NCBI RefSeq assembly: GCF_002368195.1
Contig: NZ_AP018178.1
Span: forward strand, 5,174,145 to 5,238,144
DNA from: Calothrix sp. NIES-2100
Lineage (GTDB): Bacteria; Cyanobacteriota; Cyanobacteriia; Cyanobacteriales; Nostocaceae
Length of the DNA: 64,000 nucleotides
Direction: 5' to 3'
The notes beneath the pieces are model-generated. The model was given only the letters and a program-made list of their open reading frames with translations, did no database searches and was not told the DNA's origin. Below are positions 1-8,508 of the stretch, piece after piece (the first letter of the stretch is position 1; each line of letters opens with the position of its first letter). Position numbers and translations under genes: made by a program.

Positions 1-1088
1 GCGAGTATTCCCGGCTGTTACCTTTGCTGGCTGAGAAACTTTCCGTACCTATACTTATTGGCTGTAGTGGCGGTGGTGTGGTTGGCACCACAACTAAGGG
101 ACAAACTCAAGAACTGGAAGCAGAAGCAGCCTTAAGCCTGACTTTGGCACATCTACCAGGGGTGGATCTCAAAGTCTTTCATGTGCTGGCTGAAGAATTA
201 CCTGACTTGGATAGCTCACCAGATGCTTGGATTGATTTGATTGGCGTACCACCATCACCAACACCCCAGTTTATCTTGCTGTGTGGTTCCTTTGCTTCGG
301 GAATTAACGATTTATTGCAGGGGCTAGATTTTGCTTATCCTGGATCGGTAACGGTGGGAGGACAGGCTAGCGCTGGCTCTATGAGTGGTCGCATGGCTCT
401 GTTTTGTAACGATCGCCTGTATCGCGAAGGCACAGTAGGATTGGCTTTGAGTGGCAATATTGTCTTAGAAACCATCGTGGCTCAAGGATGCCGACCAATT
501 GGCTCTCCGATGCAAGTCACCAAAGCCGAACGCAATATCATCTTAGAACTAGATGAGCAAGTACCGTTAATGATATTGCGGGAACTAATTGCCAATCTCA
601 GCGAACAAGAGCGGATTTTAGCCCAACATTCTCTGTTTGTGGGGGTAGCAATGGATGGATTTAAGCCTTCTTTGCAGCAGGGAGACTTTTTAATTCGCGG
701 TATTTTGGGCGTAGATCCAACAGCCGGTGCGATCGCAATTGGCGATCGCGTGCGTCCCGGTCAACGCCTGCAATTTCACCTGCGCGATGCTGAAGCTTCC
801 GCAGAAGATTTAGAATTTCTCCTCCAACAGTATCAAAACCGACCAGCAGCTTCAGTTGCTGCCGCAGGTGCTTTAATGTTTTCCTGTGTGGGACGTGGCG
901 AAGGACTCTACGGCAAACCTAATTTTGATTCTGAGCTATTTAGGCGCTACATCAAAGATATCCCGGTCGGAGGTTTTTTCTGTAACGGCGAAATTGGCCC
1001 TGTTGCTGGTAGCACATTTTTACATGGTTACACCTCAGTATTTGGCATTTGCCGCGCATTGGATAAAGAAGGTGAGAAGATGGGGTAA
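1..1088 (+). CDS. FIST-domain signal transduction protein, 5' end outside the window
   Basis: The frame is open from base 3 of the window, so the true start lies upstream; the TTG at 24 is not a convincing start. The protein carries the FIST N and FIST C sensory regions, including GCSGGGVVG near the visible N-terminus, the glycine- and serine-rich VGGQASAGSMSG segment, and the C-terminal CVGRGEGLYGKP and GGFFCNGEIGPV motifs. FIST domains are thought to bind small ligands such as amino acids and usually act in signalling. No transmembrane or output domain is visible, so this looks like a stand-alone cytosolic FIST protein. The gene is followed by a pyrimidine-rich repeat and the convergent phosphoesterase gene. 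The family call is firm; ligand and pathway are unknown. Confidence 0.85.
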   Translation, partial: EYSRLLPLLAEKLSVPILIGCSGGGVVGTTTKGQTQELEAEAALSLTLAHLPGVDLKVFHVLAEELPDLDSSPDAWIDLIGVPPSPTPQFILLCGSFASGINDLLQGLDFAYPGSVTVGGQASAGSMSGRMALFCNDRLYREGTVGLALSGNIVLETIVAQGCRPIGSPMQVTKAERNIILELDEQVPLMILRELIANLSEQERILAQHSLFVGVAMDGFKPSLQQGDFLIRGILGVDPTAGAIAIGDRVRPGQRLQFHLRDAEASAEDLEFLLQQYQNRPAASVAAAGALMFSCVGRGEGLYGKPNFDSELFRRYIKDIPVGGFFCNGEIGPVAGSTFLHGYTSVFGICRALDKEGEKMG

Positions 1089-1130
1089 TGGGCATGGGGC
1101 ATAAGTCATTTCTGATTTATCTTTTTTGTC

Positions 1131-1204
1131 CTCCTTGTCCCCCTCATTCCCCGCGTCCCCCCATCTCCGCGTCCCCGCGTCCTCCTCATCCCCCCGTCTT
1201 CTCT
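1131..1204. repeat. Pyrimidine-rich degenerate repeat between convergent genes
   Basis: Short CCCCGCGTCC, CCCCATCTCC and CCTCATCCCC-like units follow one another. This class of C/T-rich filler is common between genes in Nostocales. It runs into the last codons of the phosphoesterase gene on the minus strand, so the C-terminal tail of that protein is partly encoded by repeat sequence. Confidence 0.6.
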
Positions 1205-2301
1205 AGCAAGATGGTGCTGTTGTTGTCAATGAAAGTTGGAGTACCACCGGTGGCGATCGCACCATATTTTTGGATATAGCGACGCACTTTGCTGGGAAAT
1301 TGGGGAAAATCTAATAATGCATCCCCATTGGCAATGGTTGCCCAAAAATCACGCAAACTCGGCGCTAGTTCTTCTGCTTGCTGAGTTGGTAAGTTTAATG
1401 GCGGTAGAGTTAATAATTTCATCAAGAAGGGAAAAGAGCGATCGCCCATCCATTGTCTAGACAGCTTTTGCAAATTGGGAAAATCTGGTACTGACTCGAC
1501 ACGATGTGACAAAATTTGCAGCCATTGCCTGCCGAGATGATCGCTGTGATACTCCAACACCCTGTAAGGATGGGGATAACTGACTAAGGAACCAGTAGTT
1601 ATATCGTATACCCCTCCTGAATGGGCAACATCCTGAACATGTAAATGTCCTGTGAATACTAAATTAACTCCATAGTGCTGTAGCAACTGTACGAGTTCCC
1701 GCGCGTTTTCCAACATATAGCGATTTGCCATTGGATGGCAGGATTGATTAGGCAGATGTTCAACCACATTGTGATGCACCATAACCAACACTAATTCATT
1801 CGTGGTTGCTGCTAGCACTTCTTCTAACCAACGGAACTGTTGATTATCCAAACGCCCTATCTGTTGACCTTGGTCATTAAAATTGTTGGAATTTAGCCCA
1901 ATCAGCCTAACTCCAGGCAGTAATTGACTAGTGTAGTAAAGTTGATTTGGATTTTCATAACCAAACTTGTGGTAATAGTTAGGAAAATCAGCAAAAGCGA
2001 TCGACTGCTGATCTGCCATTAGTACGGGAACATCATGATTACCAGGGACGACATATACAGGAAAAGGTAACTTCGCTAAACGTTGTTGCAACCAAGCGTG
2101 ATTATCTGGTTCGCCATGTTGGGTTAAGTCTCCTGGGAGGAGAACAAAATCTAAATCGAGTTGTGTTAAATGTTCTAATACACTTTCAAAAGCTGGGATG
2201 CTGACCTCCACTAAATGAAATCGGCTGGGATGATCCCAGATAGTGTGGGGAAGCGCGATGTGTAAATCACTAACTATGGCAAAACGAAAATTTAGAGCCA
2301 T
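1186..2301 (-). CDS. Calcineurin-like metallophosphoesterase (cyclic-nucleotide phosphodiesterase type)
   Basis: The protein has the complete set of metallophosphoesterase metal-binding motifs in order: SDLHIA (D-x-H), GDLTQHGE, GNHDVP, VMVHHNV and GHLHVQD. The order and spacing resemble the CpdA/Rv0805 class of class III cyclic-nucleotide phosphodiesterases; the true substrate cannot be read from sequence. I chose the ATG at 2301 because the family motif FAIVSDLH begins a few residues later. A further upstream start at 2349 would add a 16-residue unrelated extension. The start has no strong ribosome binding site. It is convergent with the FIST gene and divergent from trmB. No signal peptide is visible, so it should be cytosolic. 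Confidence 0.85.
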   Translation of the reverse strand: MALNFRFAIVSDLHIALPHTIWDHPSRFHLVEVSIPAFESVLEHLTQLDLDFVLLPGDLTQHGEPDNHAWLQQRLAKLPFPVYVVPGNHDVPVLMADQQSIAFADFPNYYHKFGYENPNQLYYTSQLLPGVRLIGLNSNNFNDQGQQIGRLDNQQFRWLEEVLAATTNELVLVMVHHNVVEHLPNQSCHPMANRYMLENARELVQLLQHYGVNLVFTGHLHVQDVAHSGGVYDITTGSLVSYPHPYRVLEYHSDHLGRQWLQILSHRVESVPDFPNLQKLSRQWMGDRSFPFLMKLLTLPPLNLPTQQAEELAPSLRDFWATIANGDALLDFPQFPSKVRRYIQKYGAIATGGTPTFIDNNSTILLEKTGG

Positions 2302-2720
2302 TGATTTCAGGATACTTTTAAAAGTAGGGTTAAAACAAGCCTTTTCCAAAGAGTATAACTCTTGCTTTGTAACCCTGGGCAGGATCGCTTTTGCTTAACA
2401 TTTATACACATTAAGCTCTTGTGATCCCGACATAAAAATATCTGAAAAATTTAGCAGCTATACCTTGAGACATATGATGTTGGTCATAGATGTTTATTTA
2501 TAGTCGGCAGGCTCACATCTGGCATTAGTGACTCTATGGCAAGTTTTGTATAGTTAGCAATATTTATCGAACAAGTAAAAAATTCCCAGGCATTCATACA
2601 CAAGAAATACTGAATATTTTTTGTTTTTCCTGGTTAAGGTGTCTGCATTGCCCTAACTAAAGCTATTGAGAATGGTGTAAAATATTAGATCCTATATTGT
2701 GACGTCAAGGAGAGTCTATT
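2302..2720. other. Divergent intergenic region, phosphoesterase / trmB
   Basis: This AT-rich stretch must hold the promoters of the two divergent genes. I see no open reading frame, tRNA, palindrome or repeat that I can support, apart from the trmB ribosome binding site AAGGAGAG near its 3' end at 2707-2714. Confidence 0.5.
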
Positions 2721-3368
2721 TTGTCCCCGGTGCGAGTACGTCAACATGTTAATCCACTTGCCCAAAAGTATCAAACACCAGTCAAATCACTTGACTGGGA
2801 AAAAGTTTATTCCCAACCTCACCAACCACTACATTTAGATATTGGTAGCGCTAGGGGCAGGTTTTTGTTGAATATGGCAAAGATAGAAACTAACTGGAAT
2901 TTTCTCGGTTTGGAGATTAGAGAACCGCTGGTGATCGAGGCTAATCAGTTGTGTTCAGATTTAGGTTTAACAAACCTTCACTATTTGTTTTGTAATGTGA
3001 ATAAATCTTTGAAAACCCTTTTATCTTCTCTGCCTGCTGGTACTTTACAGCGCGTGACAATTCAATTTCCTGATCCTTGGTTTAAAAGTCGCCATGCTAA
3101 ACGGCGAATAGTGCAACCAGAATTAGTCTCAGATTTAGCGAATTATCTAGCTGTTGGTGGTGTTGTATTTCTGCAATCAGATATAGAATCTTTAGCCTTA
3201 GAAATGCGCAATAACTTTTCCCAAAATCCAGCTTTTCAGAAACTGAGTTCCCAAGAGTGGATGCCAGAAAATCCCTTACCAGTTGCCACAGAAAGGGAAA
3301 TTGCTACTAAAAATAAGGGGGAACCAATTTATCGAACTTTATTTATCAAGCGCGAAATAACAGCGTAA
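2721..3368 (+). CDS. trmB: tRNA (guanine-N7-)-methyltransferase
   Basis: TrmB transfers a methyl group from S-adenosylmethionine to G46 in the variable loop of tRNAs. The protein has the family SAM-binding motif DIGSARGRF near residue 40, LGLEIREP after it, and the signature QFPDPWFKSRHAKRR around residue 115. The length of 215 residues is normal. The start is a TTG; it is chosen because a strong Shine-Dalgarno AAGGAGAG lies six bases upstream and the downstream frame has no better start before the conserved region. The stop codon lies inside the first unit of a heptanucleotide tandem repeat. The gene is probably monocistronic. Confidence 0.93.
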   Translation: MSPVRVRQHVNPLAQKYQTPVKSLDWEKVYSQPHQPLHLDIGSARGRFLLNMAKIETNWNFLGLEIREPLVIEANQLCSDLGLTNLHYLFCNVNKSLKTLLSSLPAGTLQRVTIQFPDPWFKSRHAKRRIVQPELVSDLANYLAVGGVVFLQSDIESLALEMRNNFSQNPAFQKLSSQEWMPENPLPVATEREIATKNKGEPIYRTLFIKREITA

Positions 3369-3400
3369 TTCGTAATTCGTAATTCGTAATTCGTAATTAC
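3364..3400. repeat. STRR, five copies of CGTAATT
   Basis: A perfect heptanucleotide tandem repeat typical of heterocystous cyanobacteria. The trmB stop codon is formed within the first unit. Confidence 0.9.
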
Positions 3401-3503
3401 ATTTTTTAGTTATCTGACGTACAAGTTTATCTGTGTTCATCTGTATTGACAATAGGGCTAGGGGGATAAGGATGGTGACAAGTAGGACAAGGGAATCAAA
3501 TGA

Positions 3504-3540
3504 ATAATGACCAATGACCAATGACCAATGACCAATGACA
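3504..3540. repeat. STRR, tandem AATGACC
   Basis: Four to five head-to-tail copies of AATGACC end just before the stop codon of the minus-strand MMADHC-like gene. Confidence 0.9.
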
Positions 3541-3541
3541 T

Positions 3542-4096
3542 TTAGCGAATTTCATGCCATTCATGCATAGGTGCTATGCTTTTGATGACCCATTCAATCA
3601 TGATGGGAGGCGCTTCTGAGATCATGATGCTGGGGTAAACTGCTGTACCCCAGTTCGGATGTACTAGTACACGGCATTTATTTTTAATCACCGGGTAATT
3701 GAGTAAAGCTTTCACAACTGCGGTGTCGTCATGGGGAACGGTTCCGGGATGGGAAAGCAAGGGATAGCCGGTGCGGGGATCTATCAGATCTGTTAAATAG
3801 TTGCGATCGCGGAGATTAAAGGCCAAATCAAAACCAAACCGCATAAACTTTTCGCGTAAGCGTTCTTTCTCCGCCTCAACGACTGCGGTACTTTTATCTA
3901 GTCGATACTGCGATTGCTGTAAAACAATAACTACCCATAAGAAAGATTGCTGTTTCCAATCTGGTAATATCCGTTCGCAGTTGGCACAGATATACTGGCT
4001 AGGTGAATGAATCGAAATCTGAATAGCTTGTCCCGTTTTGCCAACCAAATTAATGGGACAGCTTTGCTCCGAAGAGTAAACTTGGAAATAGTTCAC
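3542..4096 (-). CDS. MMADHC-like protein (methylmalonic aciduria and homocystinuria type D homologue)
   Basis: The 184-residue protein resembles the MMADHC family, which in animals routes cobalamin between the two B12-dependent enzymes. The recognisable part is the segment DLIDPRTGYPLLSHPGTVPH around residue 105 and CRVLVHPNWGTAVYP around residue 140. Similar proteins are annotated in many cyanobacteria, but their role there is not established. Two cysteines in CANCERILPD near residue 38 could be functional. The start is a GTG at 4096 without a clear ribosome binding site; no alternative early ATG exists. It is flanked by repeats and an empty region, so there is no operon context. The family call is by memory of conserved motifs and is moderately sure. 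Confidence 0.65.
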   Translation of the reverse strand: MNYFQVYSSEQSCPINLVGKTGQAIQISIHSPSQYICANCERILPDWKQQSFLWVVIVLQQSQYRLDKSTAVVEAEKERLREKFMRFGFDLAFNLRDRNYLTDLIDPRTGYPLLSHPGTVPHDDTAVVKALLNYPVIKNKCRVLVHPNWGTAVYPSIMISEAPPIMIEWVIKSIAPMHEWHEIR

Positions 4097-4707
4097 TACA
4101 TTTGTTCGGTTTCTGCAAGTTTTGACTTTAATCCTTGGAATTAATAATAACTCTTAAAACTTTATAAAAATCAGCAAATTTCCATAACGTTTGAGTTATT
4201 TTACAGATTTGTGGGTGAAGTGTTAAGTTTTAATCAGAATTTTATCCTTTATTAACTTAATTTCCCATCAAACTGATTCTTTTACTCGCTTTGCGTGCCA
4301 GTTGTCACTGGTTTTGGCAGGAGTTTCATACCTTCAATTTTCGCAGTATAGAGATTCTCTGCAACTGAACCAGTAAGAAAATCAAGAGTCCCGCAAGTAG
4401 TGTGGAGAGTTTTAAATTATGAATTTCCACATCTGAAAGTTTACGTAGGTCAATATTTCATCCATTGTATTGAGTTAACCTACATCCAAAACTATCATAT
4501 GTATCGTCGGGAAATAGTGCGCACAGCACAAATTATCACACTTCCATCTGAGCAGTCATCACTCGTCGTTTGCTCAAGCTAAAAGCGTTAGTAGTGATGT
4601 AAAAAAATAAACTATACAAAAACCCTCTTGCCGGCTAGTTGGGAAAGAGGGGCTAGGGGCTAGGGGCGTTTGGATTAGGGTGAGTTAACTTTTATCTTTT
4701 ATCTAAA
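4097..4707. other. Gene-free region
   Basis: About 600 AT-rich bases with no supported gene. A 60-codon frame at 4400-4582 has no ribosome binding site and no recognisable sequence. A short GGGGCTAGGGGCTAGGGGC repeat sits at about 4650-4670. Confidence 0.5.
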
Positions 4708-4914
4708 TTAATCGAGCTTTAAAGCGTTGACTGGAACATCATCCCAAGAATCAACCATCCGCAATTGTGCTACCCAGCCAGCTTGTTTTTGCCTCTCGTT
4801 CAAATTATTTTCAAAAGATTCATGACAATCTTTGGCTTGGGACTCGTTACAACAGGCAATACAAGCATGAATCATGCCTGACGGATCAATTTGCTCGTTT
4901 ACCCAAATAGTCAT
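4708..4914 (-). CDS. Conserved small hypothetical protein
   Basis: A protein of 68 residues that I do not recognise by function. The ATG at 4914 is preferred over an upstream TTG because GAGGG lies eight bases before it. It contains two close cysteines (ACIACC) and a third in KDCHES, a pattern that could be redox active or bind metal, and a C-terminal WDDVPVNAL motif. Charged composition and lack of a signal peptide suggest a cytosolic protein. It stands alone between two gene-poor stretches. Confidence 0.55.
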   Translation of the reverse strand: MTIWVNEQIDPSGMIHACIACCNESQAKDCHESFENNLNERQKQAGWVAQLRMVDSWDDVPVNALKLD

Positions 4915-5160
4915 GGACTGTGCCCTCAAAAACTGTAGCGAAAAAATCTATTTGTACTTCTAGAATAATATTAAATCCGAAAATTGCCGAGTAAGTAAAA
5001 TTTAACCACTATGTTAAGTTAAGAATCATAAATAGCAAAAAGACTGATTGTTAAAGGTGAGGCAAAGCCACGGAAATGAAGGGATTAGGTCGACACTATG
5101 ATAATAAGTGATTAGCCCTGCTTGATATTAATTGATAATAGTACAATAATTGTAATATTA

Positions 5161-5190
5161 GGGGAAAAGATTAAAGTTTTACTTTTCCCC
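5161..5190 (-). terminator. Hairpin downstream of exbD
   Basis: A perfect 9-bp inverted repeat (GGGGAAAAG / CTTTTCCCC) lies 28 bases past the exbD stop codon. There is no long T-run, so it may be a weak terminator or an mRNA-stabilising hairpin. Confidence 0.5.
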
Positions 5191-5217
5191 AACAATAGAG
5201 AAGTTCTTGATAACCTA

Positions 5218-5622
5218 CTATGGTTTTTGAGTAGCGATCGCTAATTTAGCTCCTTTTACCTGGCGTAATTTATCCATCACAGCCACTACCTGACCGTGAG
5301 TAACTCGCTCATCGGCGTTGATAATTACCAAGGCTTCGGGAGTTGTACCCATCAATGTGCGTACTTGCTCTGATAACACATCGAGAGTAACCGATTTGCG
5401 GTTCAAGCTAATTTTTCCATCTGCGTCTACTGTGACATTAATTGGCTCACTAGATTTTTGTTGTTGTGCTGATGCTGCTTTGGGTAAATTAACTGGTAAA
5501 CCTTCTGAGCGAGTTAAAAACAGAGTTGACATGATGAAAAATGTCAAAATCGCAAAAATGACATCAATCATCGGCACGATGTTAATCTGGGCTGGGATAT
5601 CTGGTTCATCTGGTAGGCGCAT
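5218..5622 (-). CDS. exbD: ExbD/TolR-family biopolymer transport protein
   Basis: A 134-residue single-span protein: short cytoplasmic N-terminus, one transmembrane helix at about residues 12-35 carrying the family aspartate in PMIDVIF, and a periplasmic domain. With ExbB it forms a proton-driven motor in the inner membrane that energises TonB-type or Tol-type transport. The ATG at 5622 is chosen because GAGGAG lies eight bases upstream. The gene overlaps the 3' end of exbB by 17 bases, so the two are translationally coupled. No tonB gene and no TonB-dependent receptor is present nearby; that partner must be encoded elsewhere. Confidence 0.9.
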   Translation of the reverse strand: MRLPDEPDIPAQINIVPMIDVIFAILTFFIMSTLFLTRSEGLPVNLPKAASAQQQKSSEPINVTVDADGKISLNRKSVTLDVLSEQVRTLMGTTPEALVIINADERVTHGQVVAVMDKLRQVKGAKLAIATQKP

Positions 5623-6262
5623 AGGATTTCTCTCCTCTTTCATAGCGACGGCGGTAGAGTAATTCTAACTGTCCGCCATACTCCTGAATCCAAGCTATCT
5701 GGCGCATGTAGAGTCCCCGGAAGGAATTTGCAAAGAAAAGTGTAAAGATAGCAACAATCAATCCTGCGGCTGTAGATACTAAGGCTTGACTAATTCCACC
5801 TGTAACATTCCTTGTTTTCTCACCACCTAAATCACCTGGAGCATCTAAGGAAGCAAAAGAGATAATTAATCCTAAAACAGTACCAAGAAGTCCTAACAGG
5901 GGTGCAAGTCCGATGATGGTATCAAAAATGTTTTGAAAGCGCTTGATTAAAGGAATTTCGGCTTGTGCTTCACTTTCTAAGGCTAAACGAAATTCTTCTG
6001 GGGTTGGTTCTTCTAATTCTAAAGCTGCTAAAAAAATCCGGGCAATGGGTAAATCAGTATTTTGTTGCAACTTATCTAAAGCGCCAACTACATTATCTAA
6101 ACGGTAAAGCTGTAATACTTCACGCACTACGCGATTTTGCCGTTTAGTTATCTTGACCCAAAAAACAACTCGTTCGATAATTAGCGCCACTGCTAATATG
6201 GAAAATCCTAACAGTGGCCACATGACCACGCCGCCAGCTGTAAATAAATTACTAAATGCCAT
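5606..6262 (-). CDS. exbB: ExbB/TolQ/MotA-family proton channel protein
   Basis: A 218-residue membrane protein with three predicted spans: near residues 10-32, and a pair at about 115-140 and 155-180. The second pair holds the family motif GLLGTVLGLI. ExbB forms the pentameric ring around ExbD helices and conducts protons to drive energy transfer to the outer membrane. Length and motif order are typical. The gene is first in a two-gene operon with exbD and begins at an ATG with GGAG upstream. About 240 bases separate it from the devA stop, so it is probably transcribed separately from the export operon. Confidence 0.9.
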   Translation of the reverse strand: MAFSNLFTAGGVVMWPLLGFSILAVALIIERVVFWVKITKRQNRVVREVLQLYRLDNVVGALDKLQQNTDLPIARIFLAALELEEPTPEEFRLALESEAQAEIPLIKRFQNIFDTIIGLAPLLGLLGTVLGLIISFASLDAPGDLGGEKTRNVTGGISQALVSTAAGLIVAIFTLFFANSFRGLYMRQIAWIQEYGGQLELLYRRRYERGEKSYAPTR

Positions 6263-6447
6263 CTATTATTTCTCTACTCCTCAACAATCAACAATATTAA
6301 ACTAAAAAGTTGCTGGTTTAACTAAGCTGGTGTGATAGCTGCCAAGACATTACTGTGAGTTAATGTATAAGTCAATGTTTGACAATATGTCGAAGTAAAA
6401 ATATTTATTTTTTGGATATTCAAATTTTAGTTAATTGTAAAAACTAC

Positions 6448-6473
6448 GTAAGGTGGGCATTGCCCACCCTACA
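6448..6473. repeat. Dispersed GGTGGGCA palindrome
   Basis: Two arms of the form GTAAGGTGGGCA and TGCCCACCCTAC pair over 12 bases with one mismatch. It lies between devA and exbB, both on the minus strand. It resembles small dispersed palindromes of cyanobacteria and may serve as a terminator. Confidence 0.65.
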
Positions 6474-6500
6474 TAATGATGTGATTTTTTTACTTAACTC

Positions 6501-7232
6501 TCAATGCATTTTTGTGACAACATCTATGTCATCAGTTTTTAATTGCCCATCTTCCATATAAATGATGCGATCCGCAATATCTAGGATACGGTTGTCATGG
6601 GTAACTAACAAAATTGTACAGCCTTGTTCTTTAGCTAGCTTCTGCATCAACTCTACTACATCACGCCCCGATTTTTTATCAAGTGCGGCGGTTGGTTCGT
6701 CTGCTAGGACAATTTTCGGATGGCTGACTAAAGCACGGGCGATCGCCACTCGTTGCTTTTGTCCCCCAGAAAGGTTTTCGGCGTAGTAATTGACACGTTC
6801 TCCCAATCCCACAGTTTCCAGCATGGCGATCGCTTTAGCGTCAATATCCCGATCAAGATATTGATCGTGTAACTCTAAAGACATCCGCACATTTTCTTTA
6901 GCTGTTAAAAAAGTCATCAGGTTATGCGCCTGGAAAATATAACCAATCTGGCGACGTAGCTTAGTTAACTGCTGTTTACTAGCAGCGCAGATTTCCTGTC
7001 CTAAGATTTTCAGACTACCAGATTGAGCTGATCGCAGTCCACCCATGAGAGTTAACAGCGTGGTTTTACCAGATCCTGAGGGTCCGGTCATAATCACAAT
7101 TTCACCAGCGTTAATCTCTAAATTAATATCAAATAATACTTGTTTTTTTAGCGTTCCCTCCCCAAAGTAATGATTCAGGTTACTAATATTAATTACTGGT
7201 TCTAAAGTTGTTGATGTGGATTCAGGAAACAT
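6501..7232 (-). CDS. devA: DevA-family ABC exporter ATP-binding protein
   Basis: An ABC ATPase with all motifs: Walker A GPSGSGKTT (about residues 50-58), Q-loop FQAHNL, signature LSGGQKQRVAIARAL, Walker B IVLADEPTAALD and the H-loop VTHD. It belongs to the LolD/MacB-like group that powers DevBCA exporters. In Anabaena, DevBCA with TolC exports glycolipids for the heterocyst envelope; several paralogues exist in these genomes, so the exact substrate here is open. I prefer the ATG at 7232; a TTG at 7256 lies in an STRR and would add eight residues. It is the last gene of the operon devB-devC-devA, with 40 bases to devC. Confidence 0.85.
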   Translation of the reverse strand: MFPESTSTTLEPVINISNLNHYFGEGTLKKQVLFDINLEINAGEIVIMTGPSGSGKTTLLTLMGGLRSAQSGSLKILGQEICAASKQQLTKLRRQIGYIFQAHNLMTFLTAKENVRMSLELHDQYLDRDIDAKAIAMLETVGLGERVNYYAENLSGGQKQRVAIARALVSHPKIVLADEPTAALDKKSGRDVVELMQKLAKEQGCTILLVTHDNRILDIADRIIYMEDGQLKTDDIDVVTKMH

Positions 7233-7272
7233 AAGATTTTCAGAGTCAATAGTCAATAGTCAACAGTCAAGA

Positions 7273-8439
7273 CTAGAAAATATCTGCTGGGTCAGCAGCG
7301 CGGAGTTTACGCATAGCGATCGCCCCAGAAAAACTACACATGATAATTGTTAAAATAAATACTTTAAATGCCCGGTCTACCTTCATGGAAATAGGCAACA
7401 ATGTCGCAGCGTAGGTTAGCTGATATAGTCCCAAAGAGAGGAAAAATGAGGGTAAAAAACCTAAGATAGCTAAAAATAATGCTTCTTGTAACAGAACTGT
7501 GAGTAAATAGCGATCGCTATAACCCATTGCTTTGAGGGTGGCGTATTCTGGTAGGTGTTCGGAGACATCGGAATAGAGGATTTGGTAAACAATCACAATC
7601 CCAACAATGAATCCGACTCCCACACCTAAGCCAAAAATGAAGCCAATACCAGTACCAGTAGCCCAATAATTTTTTTCAATTTGGGCAAATCCTTCGGTAG
7701 TCAGAACTATGACATCATTGGGTAAAATAGCTGCAAGTTGCGATCGCACTTGTTCCGGATTAGCACCAGGTTTAAGAGTCAGTAAGCCTACCTCAATGCG
7801 ATCGCTTTGGCGATCAGGGAAAAGTTGCAAAAAGGTAGAATCACTAGTAACTACATTTCCATCAGCCGCAAAGGAAGCACCGTTACTAAACACGCCTTTG
7901 ACATTGATAGCTTTGTTATTTAATTCGGTGGCAAAGTTGCCTGTTTTCTTGAAGATAGTACCAATATCTCCATATTCCGGCCTACCTGCTTGGTCAAACA
8001 TGACTTGATATAACTGCTTCAAATCATTTTGATGTTGCTTAATCTCCGGGAATAAAAAAGCTGGTTTTGCTGGATCTATACCCCAAACCAAAATGGCGCG
8101 ATCAAGACGAGTTTCGGGATTTCGCCATTGTCCGGTGCTGATGTAAACCGAGTTTACTGATTGCACGCTCTCATGACTTAATGTTTGATATAAGCGTTCA
8201 CGAGAAAAGCTTTTGACTGAGAATAAAGTTTGAAATTGGGGATTAATTAAAACTAAATCTGCCTGTAAATTGCGATGGGGTTGGACGGCTGCATCAAACA
8301 GCGCACTTTCAAAACCTAACTGAATAAACATCAGCATATCAGCAAAGGTAATACCTGCCACTGCTACTGCAAGACGGGTTTTTTCTTTCATTAACTGCCG
8401 CCAAGCTAGCGGAGTTTTGCGAAATAATTTTGATAGCAT
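7273..8439 (-). CDS. devC: DevC-family ABC exporter permease
   Basis: A 388-residue FtsX/MacB-type permease. It has one N-terminal span at about residues 25-45, a large periplasmic domain, and three C-terminal spans at about 265-288, 310-345 and 358-378, ending in the family-typical KLRAADPADIF. It forms the inner-membrane channel partner of DevA and DevB. The gene lies between devB and devA on the same strand. An STRR of CATTTGT units fills the gap to devB. Which DevC paralogue this is cannot be decided from sequence alone; the TetR gene upstream suggests a regulated paralogue rather than the heterocyst-specific operon. Confidence 0.85.
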   Translation of the reverse strand: MLSKLFRKTPLAWRQLMKEKTRLAVAVAGITFADMLMFIQLGFESALFDAAVQPHRNLQADLVLINPQFQTLFSVKSFSRERLYQTLSHESVQSVNSVYISTGQWRNPETRLDRAILVWGIDPAKPAFLFPEIKQHQNDLKQLYQVMFDQAGRPEYGDIGTIFKKTGNFATELNNKAINVKGVFSNGASFAADGNVVTSDSTFLQLFPDRQSDRIEVGLLTLKPGANPEQVRSQLAAILPNDVIVLTTEGFAQIEKNYWATGTGIGFIFGLGVGVGFIVGIVIVYQILYSDVSEHLPEYATLKAMGYSDRYLLTVLLQEALFLAILGFLPSFFLSLGLYQLTYAATLLPISMKVDRAFKVFILTIIMCSFSGAIAMRKLRAADPADIF

Positions 8440-8446
8440 AAGTATT

Positions 8447-8485
8447 AGTCATTTGTCATTTGTCATTTGTCATTTGTCATTTGTC
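8447..8485. repeat. STRR, tandem CATTTGT
   Basis: Four to five copies of the heptamer fill the gap between devC and devB. The same heptamer occurs again upstream of devB. Confidence 0.9.
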
Positions 8486-8508
8486 AACAGTCAACACTTC
8501 GGCTTTGC

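Noticed and set aside
1088..1279. Proline-rich open frame after the FIST gene
   Set aside because: It translates a pyrimidine-rich repeat and overlaps the phosphoesterase gene on the other strand.
4400..4582. 60-codon open frame
   Set aside because: No ribosome binding site, no recognisable sequence, AT-rich non-coding surroundings.
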